Shown piece after piece: positions 35,557 to 44,258 of a stretch of 64,000 nucleotides of DNA. Within the stretch, counting starts at the first letter, position 1, and each line of letters begins with the position of its first letter. The stretch is taken from contig NZ_AWXZ01000039.1 of assembly GCF_000496075.1 (NCBI RefSeq), positions 310,001 to 374,000 on the forward strand. Reading direction: 5' to 3'. A program made the position numbers and the translations under genes. Source of the DNA: Lutibaculum baratangense AMV1 (GTDB taxonomy: Bacteria; Pseudomonadota; Alphaproteobacteria; Rhizobiales; Tepidamorphaceae). The notes beneath the pieces were generated by a model. That model did not search any database. It was not told where the DNA came from and saw only the letters and a program-made list of their open reading frames with translations.

Positions 35557-37300
35557 AGCCCTGGCGTACCCGCTTCTTGCCCTCCGCATAGGGCTTCCGC
35601 TCGCCGCGCTCGCTCTTGCGGAAGGGTTTCGCCGGCTGCTCGCTCCGGGGACGCGGACGTCCGCGGGGCGCGGAGCGGGCGGGGGGCCGCCAGTCCGCCC
35701 CGAGCTGCTCGATCCTGACATTGTCGCCATCGGGCCGCCCCGCTGCCTGCGCGAAGTGCGGCGCGAGATCGGAGGCGACTTCGAAGGCGGTTTCGCCGTC
35801 GAAGATGCGGATCGAGCCGATCGCGTCCCGGTCGACGTCGCCGCGGCGGCAGATCATCGGCAGGAGCCACTTCGGGTCGGCGTTCTGGGCGCGGCCGAGG
35901 CTCAGCCTGAACCACACCGTCGATTTCGGCGCGTCCTTCCGGCCCCGCTTGGCGAGCGCCTCGGGTCTCGTCCGGCTCTCGCGCGACGCGCCGAGCTCGG
36001 TCACCTCCTCGGCGGCCGGGAGGCGGAGCCGATAGAAGCGCGCGAGGATCGCCGCGAGCCGCTCGGGCGTATGCGTCTGCAGAAGCTCCCGCCCGACCGC
36101 GAGATCCTCCTCGCTCGGCACCTCGCTCAGGATGGGATCTGCCAGCAGGCGCTTCCGGTCGAGCTCGCGCACGGCATCGGCCGACGGCGCGCTGCTCCAG
36201 ACGGGCTCGATGCCGGCGGCGCGCATCAGCGCCTCGGCCTTGCGCATCCGCGATGGCGCGACCAGCATCACGCTGACGCCCTTGCGGCCGGCACGGCCGG
36301 TGCGGCCGCTGCGGTGCTGCAGGACCTCCGGATCGTGCGGCAGGTCGGCGTGGATGACGAGGCCCAGGCCAGGCAGGTCGATGCCACGCGCCGCCACGTC
36401 GGTCGCGACACAGACGCGCGCACGCCCGTCGCGCAGCGACTGCAGCGCCGCGTTGCGCTCGTTCTGGCCCATCTCGCCCGACAGGGCCACCACCGCGAAG
36501 CCGCGCTCCTGAAGCGCCGCGTGCATCTCGCCGACGGCGCGGCGGGTGTTGCAGAAGACGATCGCGCTGGGGGAATCGACGTGGCGCAGCGTGTTCACGA
36601 CCGCGTGCCGGAACTCCGACCCGACCACGCGCATCGCACGGTACTCGATGTCGGCGTGCCCGCGCTCTGCGGCGGAGATCGCGATGCGCAGCGCGTCGCG
36701 CTGGAAGCGGGTCGCCAGCGAGATGATGTCCGGCGGCAGGGTCGCCGAGAACAGCAGGGTGCGCCGCCCCTCGGGGGCGGCGGCCAGGATGAACTCGAGG
36801 TCCTCGCGGAAACCGAGGTCGAGCATCTCGTCGGCCTCGTCGAGGACGACCGCCCGCAGCTCGGTCAGATCGATGTTGCGCCGCTCCAGGTGATCGCGCA
36901 GGCGACCGGGCGTGCCGACGACGATATGGGCGCCGAAGCCGAGCTGCCGGCGCTCCTCGCGGGGGTCCATGCCGCCGACGCACGAGATCACGCGCGCGCC
37001 GGTCTCCGCATAGAGCCAGACGAGCTCCTGATGGACCTGCTGGGCCAGCTCGCGCGTGGGCGCGACGATGAGCGCGAGGGGCGCGCCGGCGCGTCCGAGC
37101 CGTTCCTCTCCCTGCAGGAGAGTGTCGCCGATGGCGAGGCCGTAGGCGACGGTCTTGCCGGACCCGGTGCGGGCCGAAACCAGGAGGTCGCGGCCCTGCG
37201 CGCGCTCCTCCAGAACGGCCGCCTGGACGGGCGTGGCCTCGGTGTAGCCGCGAGCGTCGAGCGCGCGCCCCAGCGGGGCCGGCGTCGTGAAGTTCACCAC
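35555..37300 (-). CDS. DEAD-box ATP-dependent RNA helicase (DeaD/CsdA-like)
   Basis: This 581-residue helicase unwinds structured RNA, probably in ribosome assembly or mRNA decay and cold adaptation. The motifs are present: Q motif region YTEATPVQAAVL, I SARTGSGKT, Ia PTRELAQQ, II DEAD, III SAT, V ATDVAARGID and VI HRSGRTGRAGR. After the helicase core (to about residue 360) comes a DbpA-type RNA-binding domain (about 470-545) and a basic tail. The start is a GTG at 37300 (a second GTG follows at once). It is the only gene on its strand here, preceded by a 335-bp region. Confidence 0.93.
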   Translation of the reverse strand: MVNFTTPAPLGRALDARGYTEATPVQAAVLEERAQGRDLLVSARTGSGKTVAYGLAIGDTLLQGEERLGRAGAPLALIVAPTRELAQQVHQELVWLYAETGARVISCVGGMDPREERRQLGFGAHIVVGTPGRLRDHLERRNIDLTELRAVVLDEADEMLDLGFREDLEFILAAAPEGRRTLLFSATLPPDIISLATRFQRDALRIAISAAERGHADIEYRAMRVVGSEFRHAVVNTLRHVDSPSAIVFCNTRRAVGEMHAALQERGFAVVALSGEMGQNERNAALQSLRDGRARVCVATDVAARGIDLPGLGLVIHADLPHDPEVLQHRSGRTGRAGRKGVSVMLVAPSRMRKAEALMRAAGIEPVWSSAPSADAVRELDRKRLLADPILSEVPSEEDLAVGRELLQTHTPERLAAILARFYRLRLPAAEEVTELGASRESRTRPEALAKRGRKDAPKSTVWFRLSLGRAQNADPKWLLPMICRRGDVDRDAIGSIRIFDGETAFEVASDLAPHFAQAAGRPDGDNVRIEQLGADWRPPARSAPRGRPRPRSEQPAKPFRKSERGERKPYAEGKKRVRQG

Positions 37301-37635
37301 GTGATCTTGAACCTGTCAGTTGGGGATGAAGCACGCCGCTGCGTCGGCGGGTGCGCATCTTGCGGTGCCCGGCCGCAAGCGACGCGGCCCTATCATTGCA
37401 GTGCATATAGCGGATCCGGGCCCCGATTGCCATGGTGCTCGCGCCATGGCCGAGGTGAGCCGGACGCATAGCGGGACATGGCTCCGCCAGGGGACAGCTT
37501 CACCGATGGGGCCGACACCGAGACTTCGCGGATTCCCGGTGACGAGGGCGTAACCTCTCGGGCGCAACTCTGCGCCAGGGCATTCGGGGACCGCCGGAAC
37601 GAGAGTCCGTTCCGGCAGTGGGGCAGGGGGACACG
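37301..37635. other. 335-bp intergenic region between divergent genes, nothing else recognised
   Basis: This stretch separates the helicase gene (minus) from a small membrane protein gene (plus) and must hold both promoters. I see no convincing promoter pair, RNA gene or conserved coding sequence. Short frames here look non-coding. If the helicase is cold-regulated its long 5' leader would lie here. Confidence 0.4.
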
Positions 37636-38169
37636 ATGATCGGCCAGGCGATCGCACTCGTACTCAGCAACTTCACCGCGACCTTCTTCGTGCTCGGCGT
37701 GGTCGCGGCCGTCATCTCGATCACTGTCAGGCGCGGCTGGACGGACGGCGGACGGATCGCGGAGGAGTTCCTCGCCTTCTACCTGCTCTTCAACATCTTC
37801 CTGAGCTTCTTCTACAACTTCGTCATGCACGTCTTCTTCGGCGATATGGCGGCGTCCTTCATCGGCTGGCAGAACAGCCCCTTCCAGGCGGAGGTGGGGT
37901 TCGCGAGCCTCGGCTTCGCGGTGGTCGGTCTCATGGCCTTCCGTGCCGGCGCCGGCCTGCGGCTCGCCGCGGTCGTGGGGCCAGCCTGCTTTCTCCTCGG
38001 AGCGGCCGGGGGCCACGTCTACCAGATGATCACGGCGCACAACTTCGCGCCCGGGAATGCCGGGGCGATCTTCTGGACGGACATCCTGATCCCGCTCCTC
38101 GGCCTCGCCCTCGTGTGGTGGCGCCACCACCGGGAGCCGGGCCGGCGCCACGTCGCGGCCTCCGCCTGA
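37636..38169 (+). CDS. DUF6790-like integral membrane protein, unknown function
   Basis: This 177-residue protein has about five transmembrane helices. Conserved-looking segments are EEFLAFYLLFNIFLSFFYNF, HVFFGDMAASFIGWQNSPFQ and LGAAGGHVYQMITAHNFAPG, which together resemble a DUF6790 family that I recall only weakly. The ATG at 37636 follows GGGGGACACG. The sequence is rich in buried His and Phe. Neighbours (helicase, PHA synthase) give no hint of its role. Confidence 0.75.
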   Translation: MIGQAIALVLSNFTATFFVLGVVAAVISITVRRGWTDGGRIAEEFLAFYLLFNIFLSFFYNFVMHVFFGDMAASFIGWQNSPFQAEVGFASLGFAVVGLMAFRAGAGLRLAAVVGPACFLLGAAGGHVYQMITAHNFAPGNAGAIFWTDILIPLLGLALVWWRHHREPGRRHVAASA

Positions 38170-38203
38170 GCGGGCGGCCCAAGTCGCGCGCGACGGGCTT
38201 CCC

Positions 38204-40033
38204 TCAGGCGCGGACCTTCACGTAGGAGCCCGGCGCGTCCTCGATCGCCTCGTAGCTGCCGGCGCCGGGAACCCGGGCCGGCACCTTCGCCTTGCCGCCC
38301 TGCTTCAGGATCCAGGCGAGCCAGTCCGGCCACCAGGAGCCCGGATGCTCCTTCGCCTTCGCGAACCACGTGTCGAGATCACCCGTCGGCTTTCCGCCGA
38401 CCCAATACTGGTACTTGTTGCGCGACGGCGGGTTCACGACGCCCGCGATGTGTCCTGACCCGGTCAGGACGAAGCGCACCGGGCCGCCGAACGAATTGCA
38501 GCCCAGGAACACCGAGTTGGGGGGAGCGATATGGTCCTCGCGGGTGGCGAGGTTGTAGATCGGCACCTTCACCTTCTTGAGGTCGATCCGGATGCCGCCG
38601 AGCTCCATCTCCCCCTTGGACAGCTTGTTCGAGAGATAGCAGTTCCTGAGGTAGAAGGAGTGGTTCGCCGCCGGCATGCGCGTCGAATCGGAGTTCCAGT
38701 AGAGAAGGTCGAAGGCCGAGGGCGGCTTACCCTTGAGGTAGTTGTTGACGTAGTAGGACCAGATGAGGTCGTTCGCGCGCAGCATGTTGAAGGCCGAGGC
38801 CATCTTGCCGCCCTCGAGATAGCCGGCCCGGGCCATCTGGCTCTCGAGCTCCGTTATCTGCTCCTCGTCCGCGAAGACCTTCAGATCCCCCGCATGGGCG
38901 AAGTCGACCTGGGTCGCGAGGAGGGTGGTGCTCGCCGCGCGCTCGTCGCCGGTCGCCGCCATGTAGCCGAGCGTCGAGGACAGGAGCGTGCCGCCGACGC
39001 AGTAGCCGATCAGGTGCGCCTTGTCTTCGCCCGTCACCTCTCCGGCCACGTCGAGCGCCTTCAGGATGCCGTCGCGCATGTAGTCCTCGAAGGACTTCGC
39101 CGCGAGCCGGGCATCCGGGTTGACCCAGGAAACGACGAAGACGGTCAGGCCCTGATCGACCGCCCACTTGATGAACGACTTCTCCGGCGTGAGGTCGAGG
39201 ATGTAGAACTTGTTGATCCAGGGCGGGACGATGACGAGCGGCACCCGGTACACGCTTTCGGTCGAGGGCGTGTACTGGATGAGCTGCATCAGGTCGTTCT
39301 GGAAGATCACCTTGCCGGGCGTGACGGCGAGGTTCCTGCCGACCTCGAAATTGCCGGGATCGGTCTGGCGGATCTTCAGCTGGCCGCTGCCCGCCTGCAC
39401 GTCCTCCGCCATCATCCGCATGCCGCGCACGAGGTTCTCGCCGTTCGTCTCGAGCGTCTCGCGCAGGAGCTCCGGGTTCGTGAGGACGAAGTTCGACGGC
39501 GAGAGCGCGCTCGTGAACTGCTTCACGTAGAAGCGTGCCTTGTGCCGCTCATGCTCCTCCAGCCCCTCGACCTCCTCGACGACCTGCTCGGCCCATTGCG
39601 ACGTCAGGAGGTAGGCGCGGCGGAGGAAATCGAACATCGGGTTCTCGGCCCACGCCTCGTCGGCGAAGCGCTTGTCGCCGGCCGGGGCCGGCTCGGGCTC
39701 CGGGGCGCCGGCCGACATGCGCCGCAGCGTGTCGGTCCACAGGCCGAGATAGCCGGTCCACAGCCTCGTCTGCGCGGCGAAGGCCGCCTGCGGGTTCGAG
39801 AGCCACTTCTCCACGACCTGGCCGAGCGTCTTCGAGGCCTGCCCGAACTCCTCGGGAACGCGGAGGCCGAGCGCCTCCCGCTCGTGTGGCTCCACGATCG
39901 CCGCCAGCACCTTCCCGCCCTCCTCGGCGAGGCGGGCCATGTTGCGGGCGAAGGCCTCCGGGTCCTTCACCTGGTATGGCGGCTCCGTCCGGGTGGGGCC
40001 CGGCGCGGCCGGCGCGTCGTTCATCTTCACCAT
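38204..40033 (-). CDS. phaC: Class I poly(3-hydroxyalkanoate) synthase
   Basis: PhaC polymerises 3-hydroxyacyl-CoA into storage polyester on granules. The 609-residue length and single-subunit architecture fit class I. The alpha/beta-hydrolase core has the lipase-like box [11 protein letters not shown] with nucleophile Cys345, then [10 protein letters not shown] and the C-terminal [17 protein letters not shown] with the catalytic His. The N-terminal PhaC domain (to about residue 270) includes [12 protein letters not shown]. The ATG at 40033 is preferred (a second ATG is at 40024). No phaA, phaB, phasin or phaR gene lies nearby, so the rest of the pathway is elsewhere. Confidence 0.95.
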   Translation of the reverse strand: MVKMNDAPAAPGPTRTEPPYQVKDPEAFARNMARLAEEGGKVLAAIVEPHEREALGLRVPEEFGQASKTLGQVVEKWLSNPQAAFAAQTRLWTGYLGLWTDTLRRMSAGAPEPEPAPAGDKRFADEAWAENPMFDFLRRAYLLTSQWAEQVVEEVEGLEEHERHKARFYVKQFTSALSPSNFVLTNPELLRETLETNGENLVRGMRMMAEDVQAGSGQLKIRQTDPGNFEVGRNLAVTPGKVIFQNDLMQLIQYTPSTESVYRVPLVIVPPWINKFYILDLTPEKSFIKWAVDQGLTVFVVSWVNPDARLAAKSFEDYMRDGILKALDVAGEVTGEDKAHLIGYCVGGTLLSSTLGYMAATGDERAASTTLLATQVDFAHAGDLKVFADEEQITELESQMARAGYLEGGKMASAFNMLRANDLIWSYYVNNYLKGKPPSAFDLLYWNSDSTRMPAANHSFYLRNCYLSNKLSKGEMELGGIRIDLKKVKVPIYNLATREDHIAPPNSVFLGCNSFGGPVRFVLTGSGHIAGVVNPPSRNKYQYWVGGKPTGDLDTWFAKAKEHPGSWWPDWLAWILKQGGKAKVPARVPGAGSYEAIEDAPGSYVKVRA

Positions 40034-40218
40034 CCCATGGGCAGACCTGCTTCGCACGCCGGTGCAGAAGATCCTCACAACTATCGGCGGCGCGCAGGCT
40101 TTTCGTCATCGTGGTGCCCGGCGACTGCTGCCGCCGCTCGAGCATTTCCTCGGGATCGTTTGTAGCATAGTCTCCGCGCCACGAGAACGTGGCGAACCTG
40201 CGCAAGGGGAAGGCGACA

Positions 40219-40542
40219 ATGACGCGTGGACGCTCGAAGCGGGGCTCGGCCGGGCGCGCGCGCCGCGTTGGCATAGCCGCGGCGGTCGTGGCAGTGGCCG
40301 GCCTCGCCGTCGCCGCCTGCGGGCAGCTGCCCGATCCGAAGCGCTTCGCCCCCGTGACGCCGGCCAACGTGCTCGTCTCGCAGGATGTCGACTACCCCAA
40401 CATCAACAACGCGCCCGACCGCCCGTCGAAGCTGAAGGCACCGGAAGAACAGCGGGCGCTCGAAGAAGAGTTGCGCCGCCGCGGCGCGAACCATGTTAGA
40501 AGCACCCAGAGGGTGATCGAGACGACGAACCGCCGACAGTGA
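40219..40542 (+). CDS. Small putative lipoprotein coupled to the aminotransferase gene
   Basis: This 107-residue protein has a basic N-region, a hydrophobic stretch and a lipobox-like AVAACG (Cys about residue 34). The mature part is polar (RFAPVTPANVLVSQDVDYPN, then ALEEELRRRGANH). The ATG at 40219 has AAGGCGACA upstream. Its stop overlaps the aminotransferase GTG start (GTGA). I do not recognise a family. The tight coupling to amino acid genes suggests shared expression rather than shared function. Confidence 0.7.
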   Translation: MTRGRSKRGSAGRARRVGIAAAVVAVAGLAVAACGQLPDPKRFAPVTPANVLVSQDVDYPNINNAPDRPSKLKAPEEQRALEEELRRRGANHVRSTQRVIETTNRRQ

Positions 40543-41780
40543 GCCTCGGGACGATCGACATGCAGGACTTCCACCGCATCAAGCGCCTACCGCCCTACGT
40601 CTTCGAGCAGGTGAACCGGCTGAAGGCCGCCGCGCGCGCCCGCGGGGAGGACATCATCGACCTCGGCATGGGCAATCCCGACCTGCCGACGCCGCCCCAC
40701 ATCGTGGAGAAGCTCGTCGAGACGGTCGGCAGGCCGCGCACGCACCGCTATTCGACCTCGAAGGGCATTCCGGGCCTGAGGCGGGCGCAGGCGGCCTACT
40801 ACCAGCGCCGCTTCGGCGTGAGCCTCGACCCCGACACCGAGGTCGTGGCGACGCTCGGCTCGAAGGAGGGCTTCGCCAACATGGCGCAGGCGATCACCGC
40901 GCCCGGCGACCTCGTGCTCGTGCCGAACCCGACCTATCCGATCCACCAGTTCGGCGTGATCATCTCGGGCGGATCGATCCGCCAGCTGCCGGCGGTGCCG
41001 GACGAGAACTTCATCCGGGCGATGGAGCGCGCGGTCGTCCACTCCGTGCCGAAGCCGATCGCCGTGGTGCTGAACTATCCCTCGAACCCGACGGGCTTCG
41101 TCGCCACGCTCGACTTCTACCGCGACGTCGTCGCCTTCGCGAAGAAGCACGAGCTGTTCGTGCTGTCCGACCTCGCCTATGCCGAGATCTATTTCGACGA
41201 GACACCGCCTCCCTCCGTGCTCGAGGTGCCGGGGGCGAAGGACGTGACGGTGGAGTTCACCTCGCTGTCGAAGACCTACTCGATGCCGGGCTGGCGGATG
41301 GGCTTCGCGGTCGGCAACGAGCGGCTGCTCGCGGCGCTGGCGCGGGTGAAGTCCTATCTCGACTACGGCGCCTTCACGCCCGTCCAGGTCGCCGCGAGCG
41401 CCGCGCTCAACGGGCCGGACGAGGTGGTGGCGGAGATCCGCGAGACCTACCGGCAGCGCCGAGACGTGATGCTCGACGCGTTCGGCCGCGCGGGATGGCA
41501 GGTGCCGCCGCCGGCCGCGACGATGTTCGCCTGGGCGCCGATCCCGCCGGCCTACGCGCATCTGGGCTCGCTCGAGTTCTCGAAGCTCCTCTTGGAGAAG
41601 GCGGGCGTCGCGGTCGCGCCGGGCGTCGGCTTCGGCGAGGACGGCGAGGGCTTCGTGCGCATCGCCTTCGTCGAGAACGAGCAGCGGATCCGCCAGGCCG
41701 CCCGCAACATACGCCGCTTCCTTGCTTCCGAGCCTGAAAGCATGCACAACGTCGTCGCGTTCGGGACGACTCGCGGCTGA
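40539..41780 (+). CDS. PLP-dependent class I/II aminotransferase (AlaC-type)
   Basis: This cytosolic aminotransferase of about 406-413 residues has the class I fold: GMGNPDLPTPPHIVEKL, HRYSTSKGIPGLRRA, VLNYPSNPTGF and SLSKTYSMPGWRMGF. The PLP lysine is at about residue 238 counted from the ATG at 40560. The subgroup is usually annotated as alanine or LL-diaminopimelate aminotransferase; in this gene order (followed by hom) a role in alanine or aspartate-family metabolism is likely. The GTG at 40539 overlaps the upstream stop; the ATG at 40560 gives the more family-like N-terminus MQDFHRIKRLPPYVF. Confidence 0.92.
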   Translation: MSLGTIDMQDFHRIKRLPPYVFEQVNRLKAAARARGEDIIDLGMGNPDLPTPPHIVEKLVETVGRPRTHRYSTSKGIPGLRRAQAAYYQRRFGVSLDPDTEVVATLGSKEGFANMAQAITAPGDLVLVPNPTYPIHQFGVIISGGSIRQLPAVPDENFIRAMERAVVHSVPKPIAVVLNYPSNPTGFVATLDFYRDVVAFAKKHELFVLSDLAYAEIYFDETPPPSVLEVPGAKDVTVEFTSLSKTYSMPGWRMGFAVGNERLLAALARVKSYLDYGAFTPVQVAASAALNGPDEVVAEIRETYRQRRDVMLDAFGRAGWQVPPPAATMFAWAPIPPAYAHLGSLEFSKLLLEKAGVAVAPGVGFGEDGEGFVRIAFVENEQRIRQAARNIRRFLASEPESMHNVVAFGTTRG

Positions 41781-41817
41781 GGACCGCGATCGCTCCACAT
41801 CTAGAAACAACGGGGCG

Positions 41818-43122
41818 ATGGCAGAGACTTTGCGCGTGGGGATCGCCGGCTTGGGAACGGTCGGCGCCTCGGTCGTTCGGCTGCTCGGCGACAAGACGGA
41901 TCATCTATCGAAACGCAGCGGCCGGGACGTCGCCGTGACGGCGGTGTGCGCGCGCGATCGCGGGCGCGATCGCGGCGTCAGCCTCGACGGCCTCTCCTGG
42001 CACGACGACCCGGTCGCACTCGCCGAGAGCGACGGGATCGACCTGTTCGTCGAGCTGATGGGCGGCGAGGGCGATCCGGCCGCCGCGGCCGTGAGCACGG
42101 CGCTCCGCAGGGGCCGGCCGGTCGTCACCGCGAACAAGGCGCTGCTCGCCGCCAGGGGCACCGAGCTCGCCCGCCTCGCCGAGGAGAACGGCACGACGAT
42201 CGGCTTCGAGGCCGCCGTCGCCGGCGGAATCCCCATCGTGAAGACGATGCGGGAGGCGATGGCCGGCAACCGGGTCGAGCGCGTCTACGGGATCCTGAAC
42301 GGCACCTGCAACTACATCCTGACGCGCATGGAGGAGGAAGGCCTCTCCTTCGCGGATTGCCTCGCGGAGGCCCAGCGGCTCGGCTACGCGGAGGCCGACC
42401 CGACCTTCGACATCGAGGGGCACGATTCCGCCCACAAGCTCGCGCTCCTGAGCTCGCTCGCCTTCGGCGTCACGACCGACTTCGACTCCATCCATCTCGA
42501 AGGCATCGCCTCGATCACCACGGAGGATCTGAAGGCGGCGGCGGAGCTCGGCTACCGGATCAAGCTCCTGGGCGTGGCGCGCCGCACCGACACGGGCATC
42601 GAGCAGCGGGTGACGCCGACGATGATGCCGCGCAACCTGGCGCTCGCGAATGTCGATGGCGTCCTGAACGCGGTGGCGGTCGACGGCGACGAGGTGGGCG
42701 AGATCACGATGGTCGGCCCCGGCGCCGGCGGGTCGGCGACCGCCTCGGCCGTGGTGGCCGATATCGTCGACATCGCGCGCGGCCGCTGCCTCCCGGTGTT
42801 CGGCATCCCCGCGGCGGAGCTCGAGCCCTATCGACGCGCCCGGATGCGCAAGCACGCCGGCGGCTACTACATCCGTCTCTCGGTCTACGACCGGCCCGGC
42901 GCCTTCGCCGCGATCGCGCAGCGCATGGCGGAGGAGCAGATTTCGCTCGAGAGCATCGTGCAGAAGGAGGCGAAGGGCGCCAAGGGCGCGCAGTCCGCCC
43001 GCCGCGTTGTCCTCATCACGCACGACACGATGGAGGCGCAGATCCGCAAGGCTCTGCAGGCGATCGAGGATGACGGCCAGATCGCGGAGCGTCCCCACGT
43101 GATCCGCATCGAGAAGCCTTGA
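41818..43122 (+). CDS. hom: Homoserine dehydrogenase with C-terminal ACT domain
   Basis: Hom reduces aspartate semialdehyde to homoserine, the branch point to threonine and methionine. The 434-residue protein has the NAD(P) fold RVGIAGLGTVGASVVRLL, the catalytic region NGTCNYILTRMEEEG with GYAEADPTFDIEGHDSAHK, and a C-terminal ACT domain (about 350-430) that typically mediates threonine inhibition. The ATG at 41818 follows GGGGCG. It lies 37 bp after the aminotransferase gene and 124 bp before glpX. Together with metY elsewhere in the window, it supplies the methionine route. Confidence 0.96.
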   Translation: MAETLRVGIAGLGTVGASVVRLLGDKTDHLSKRSGRDVAVTAVCARDRGRDRGVSLDGLSWHDDPVALAESDGIDLFVELMGGEGDPAAAAVSTALRRGRPVVTANKALLAARGTELARLAEENGTTIGFEAAVAGGIPIVKTMREAMAGNRVERVYGILNGTCNYILTRMEEEGLSFADCLAEAQRLGYAEADPTFDIEGHDSAHKLALLSSLAFGVTTDFDSIHLEGIASITTEDLKAAAELGYRIKLLGVARRTDTGIEQRVTPTMMPRNLALANVDGVLNAVAVDGDEVGEITMVGPGAGGSATASAVVADIVDIARGRCLPVFGIPAAELEPYRRARMRKHAGGYYIRLSVYDRPGAFAAIAQRMAEEQISLESIVQKEAKGAKGAQSARRVVLITHDTMEAQIRKALQAIEDDGQIAERPHVIRIEKP

Positions 43123-43246
43123 GGGGAAACCGTCCGCTTGGACGGGCGGTTGCCCCGACGAACGAGAAACGTTCAACTTGGGCGAGAGGGGCGGCCAGCC
43201 CTTGCCCGGAGTTGATCCGGAGGATTGAAGAGGAAGGCTTGCCAGC

Positions 43247-44233
43247 ATGGGCACCGACGAGAGACACGAGACGAGCCTGGACCGCGTTCTGACGCTCGAG
43301 ATCGCGCGCGTGACCGAGCGCGCCGCCGTCGCGGCGGCCCGCCAGCGCGGGCGCGGGGACGAGAAGGGCGCCGACCAGGCCGCCGTCGACGCCATGCGGA
43401 ACGAGTTGAACAAGCTCCCGATCCAGGGCGTCGTCGTGATCGGCGAGGGCGAGCGGGACGAGGCGCCGATGCTCTATATCGGCGAGGAAGTGGGCCTCGG
43501 CAGCGGCACGAAGGTCGATATCGCGCTCGATCCGCTCGAAGGCACGACGCTCTGCGCCAAGGACCAGCCGAACTCGCTCGCCGTCATCGCGATGGCCGAG
43601 GGCGGCACGCTCCTCAACGCGCCCGACGTCTACATGGACAAGATCGCCGTCGGCCCGGACCTCCCGCAGGGCGTGATCGACCTCGACGCCTCCGCCGGCG
43701 ACAACCTGCGAGAGCTCGCCAAGGCGAAGGGCGTGCCGGTCGAGGCGCTCACGGCCTGCGTGCTCGACCGTCCGCGCCATGCCGGACTCATCGAGGACAT
43801 CCGCGTCGCAGGCGCCGGCATCAGGCTGATCGGCGACGGCGACATCGCGGGCGTCATCCACACGACGGAGCCCGACGAGACCGGCATCGACATCTACATG
43901 GGCATCGGCGGCGCCCCCGAGGGCGTGCTCGCGGCGGCGGCCCTGCGCTGCATCGGCGGCCAGATGCAGGGGCGGCTGATCCTCGACAGCGACGACAAGA
44001 TCCGGCGCGCGAAGAACATGGGCATCGACGACCCGCACCGGAAGTACAACATGGAGGACATGGCGCAGGGCGACGTGCTCTTCTCCGCCACCGGCGTGAC
44101 GGACGGCAACCTCCTCTCCGGCGTCCATCTCGGCCAGGGCTGGATCAAGACGGAGACGCTCGTCATGCGCGCCTCGAGCCGCACGGTGCGCTGGATCCGC
44201 TCGCGCCACACGCGGCTCGAGAAGTTCGCCTGA
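43247..44233 (+). CDS. glpX: Class II fructose-1,6-bisphosphatase
   Basis: GlpX hydrolyses fructose-1,6-bisphosphate in gluconeogenesis. The 328-residue protein shows GEGERDEAPMLYIGEEVG, DPLEGTTLCAKDQPNSLAV and a metal-binding Asp/Glu set, and near the end HLGQGWIKTETLVMRASSRT. In alphaproteobacteria this gene regularly follows hom and precedes recJ, as here. The ATG at 43247 follows AGGAAGGC. Confidence 0.95.
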   Translation: MGTDERHETSLDRVLTLEIARVTERAAVAAARQRGRGDEKGADQAAVDAMRNELNKLPIQGVVVIGEGERDEAPMLYIGEEVGLGSGTKVDIALDPLEGTTLCAKDQPNSLAVIAMAEGGTLLNAPDVYMDKIAVGPDLPQGVIDLDASAGDNLRELAKAKGVPVEALTACVLDRPRHAGLIEDIRVAGAGIRLIGDGDIAGVIHTTEPDETGIDIYMGIGGAPEGVLAAAALRCIGGQMQGRLILDSDDKIRRAKNMGIDDPHRKYNMEDMAQGDVLFSATGVTDGNLLSGVHLGQGWIKTETLVMRASSRTVRWIRSRHTRLEKFA

Positions 44234-44258
44234 GGGCACTGGACGAACCGGAGGATCA

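Noticed and set aside
33708-37469. A 1253-residue minus-strand frame running through the EamA, SYLF and helicase region
   Set aside because: It is an open frame caused by high GC; only its last ~280 codons (EamA) resemble a protein family, and the rest is antisense or out of frame to SYLF and helicase genes.
37320-37553. A plus-strand frame of 77 codons in the helicase upstream region
   Set aside because: It has no ribosome-binding site and no recognisable domain, and its composition is unlike neighbouring genes.
43131-43162. An intrinsic terminator after hom (CCGTCC/GGACGG hairpin)
   Set aside because: The stem is only 6 bp and lacks a T-run, so it was not listed as a terminator.
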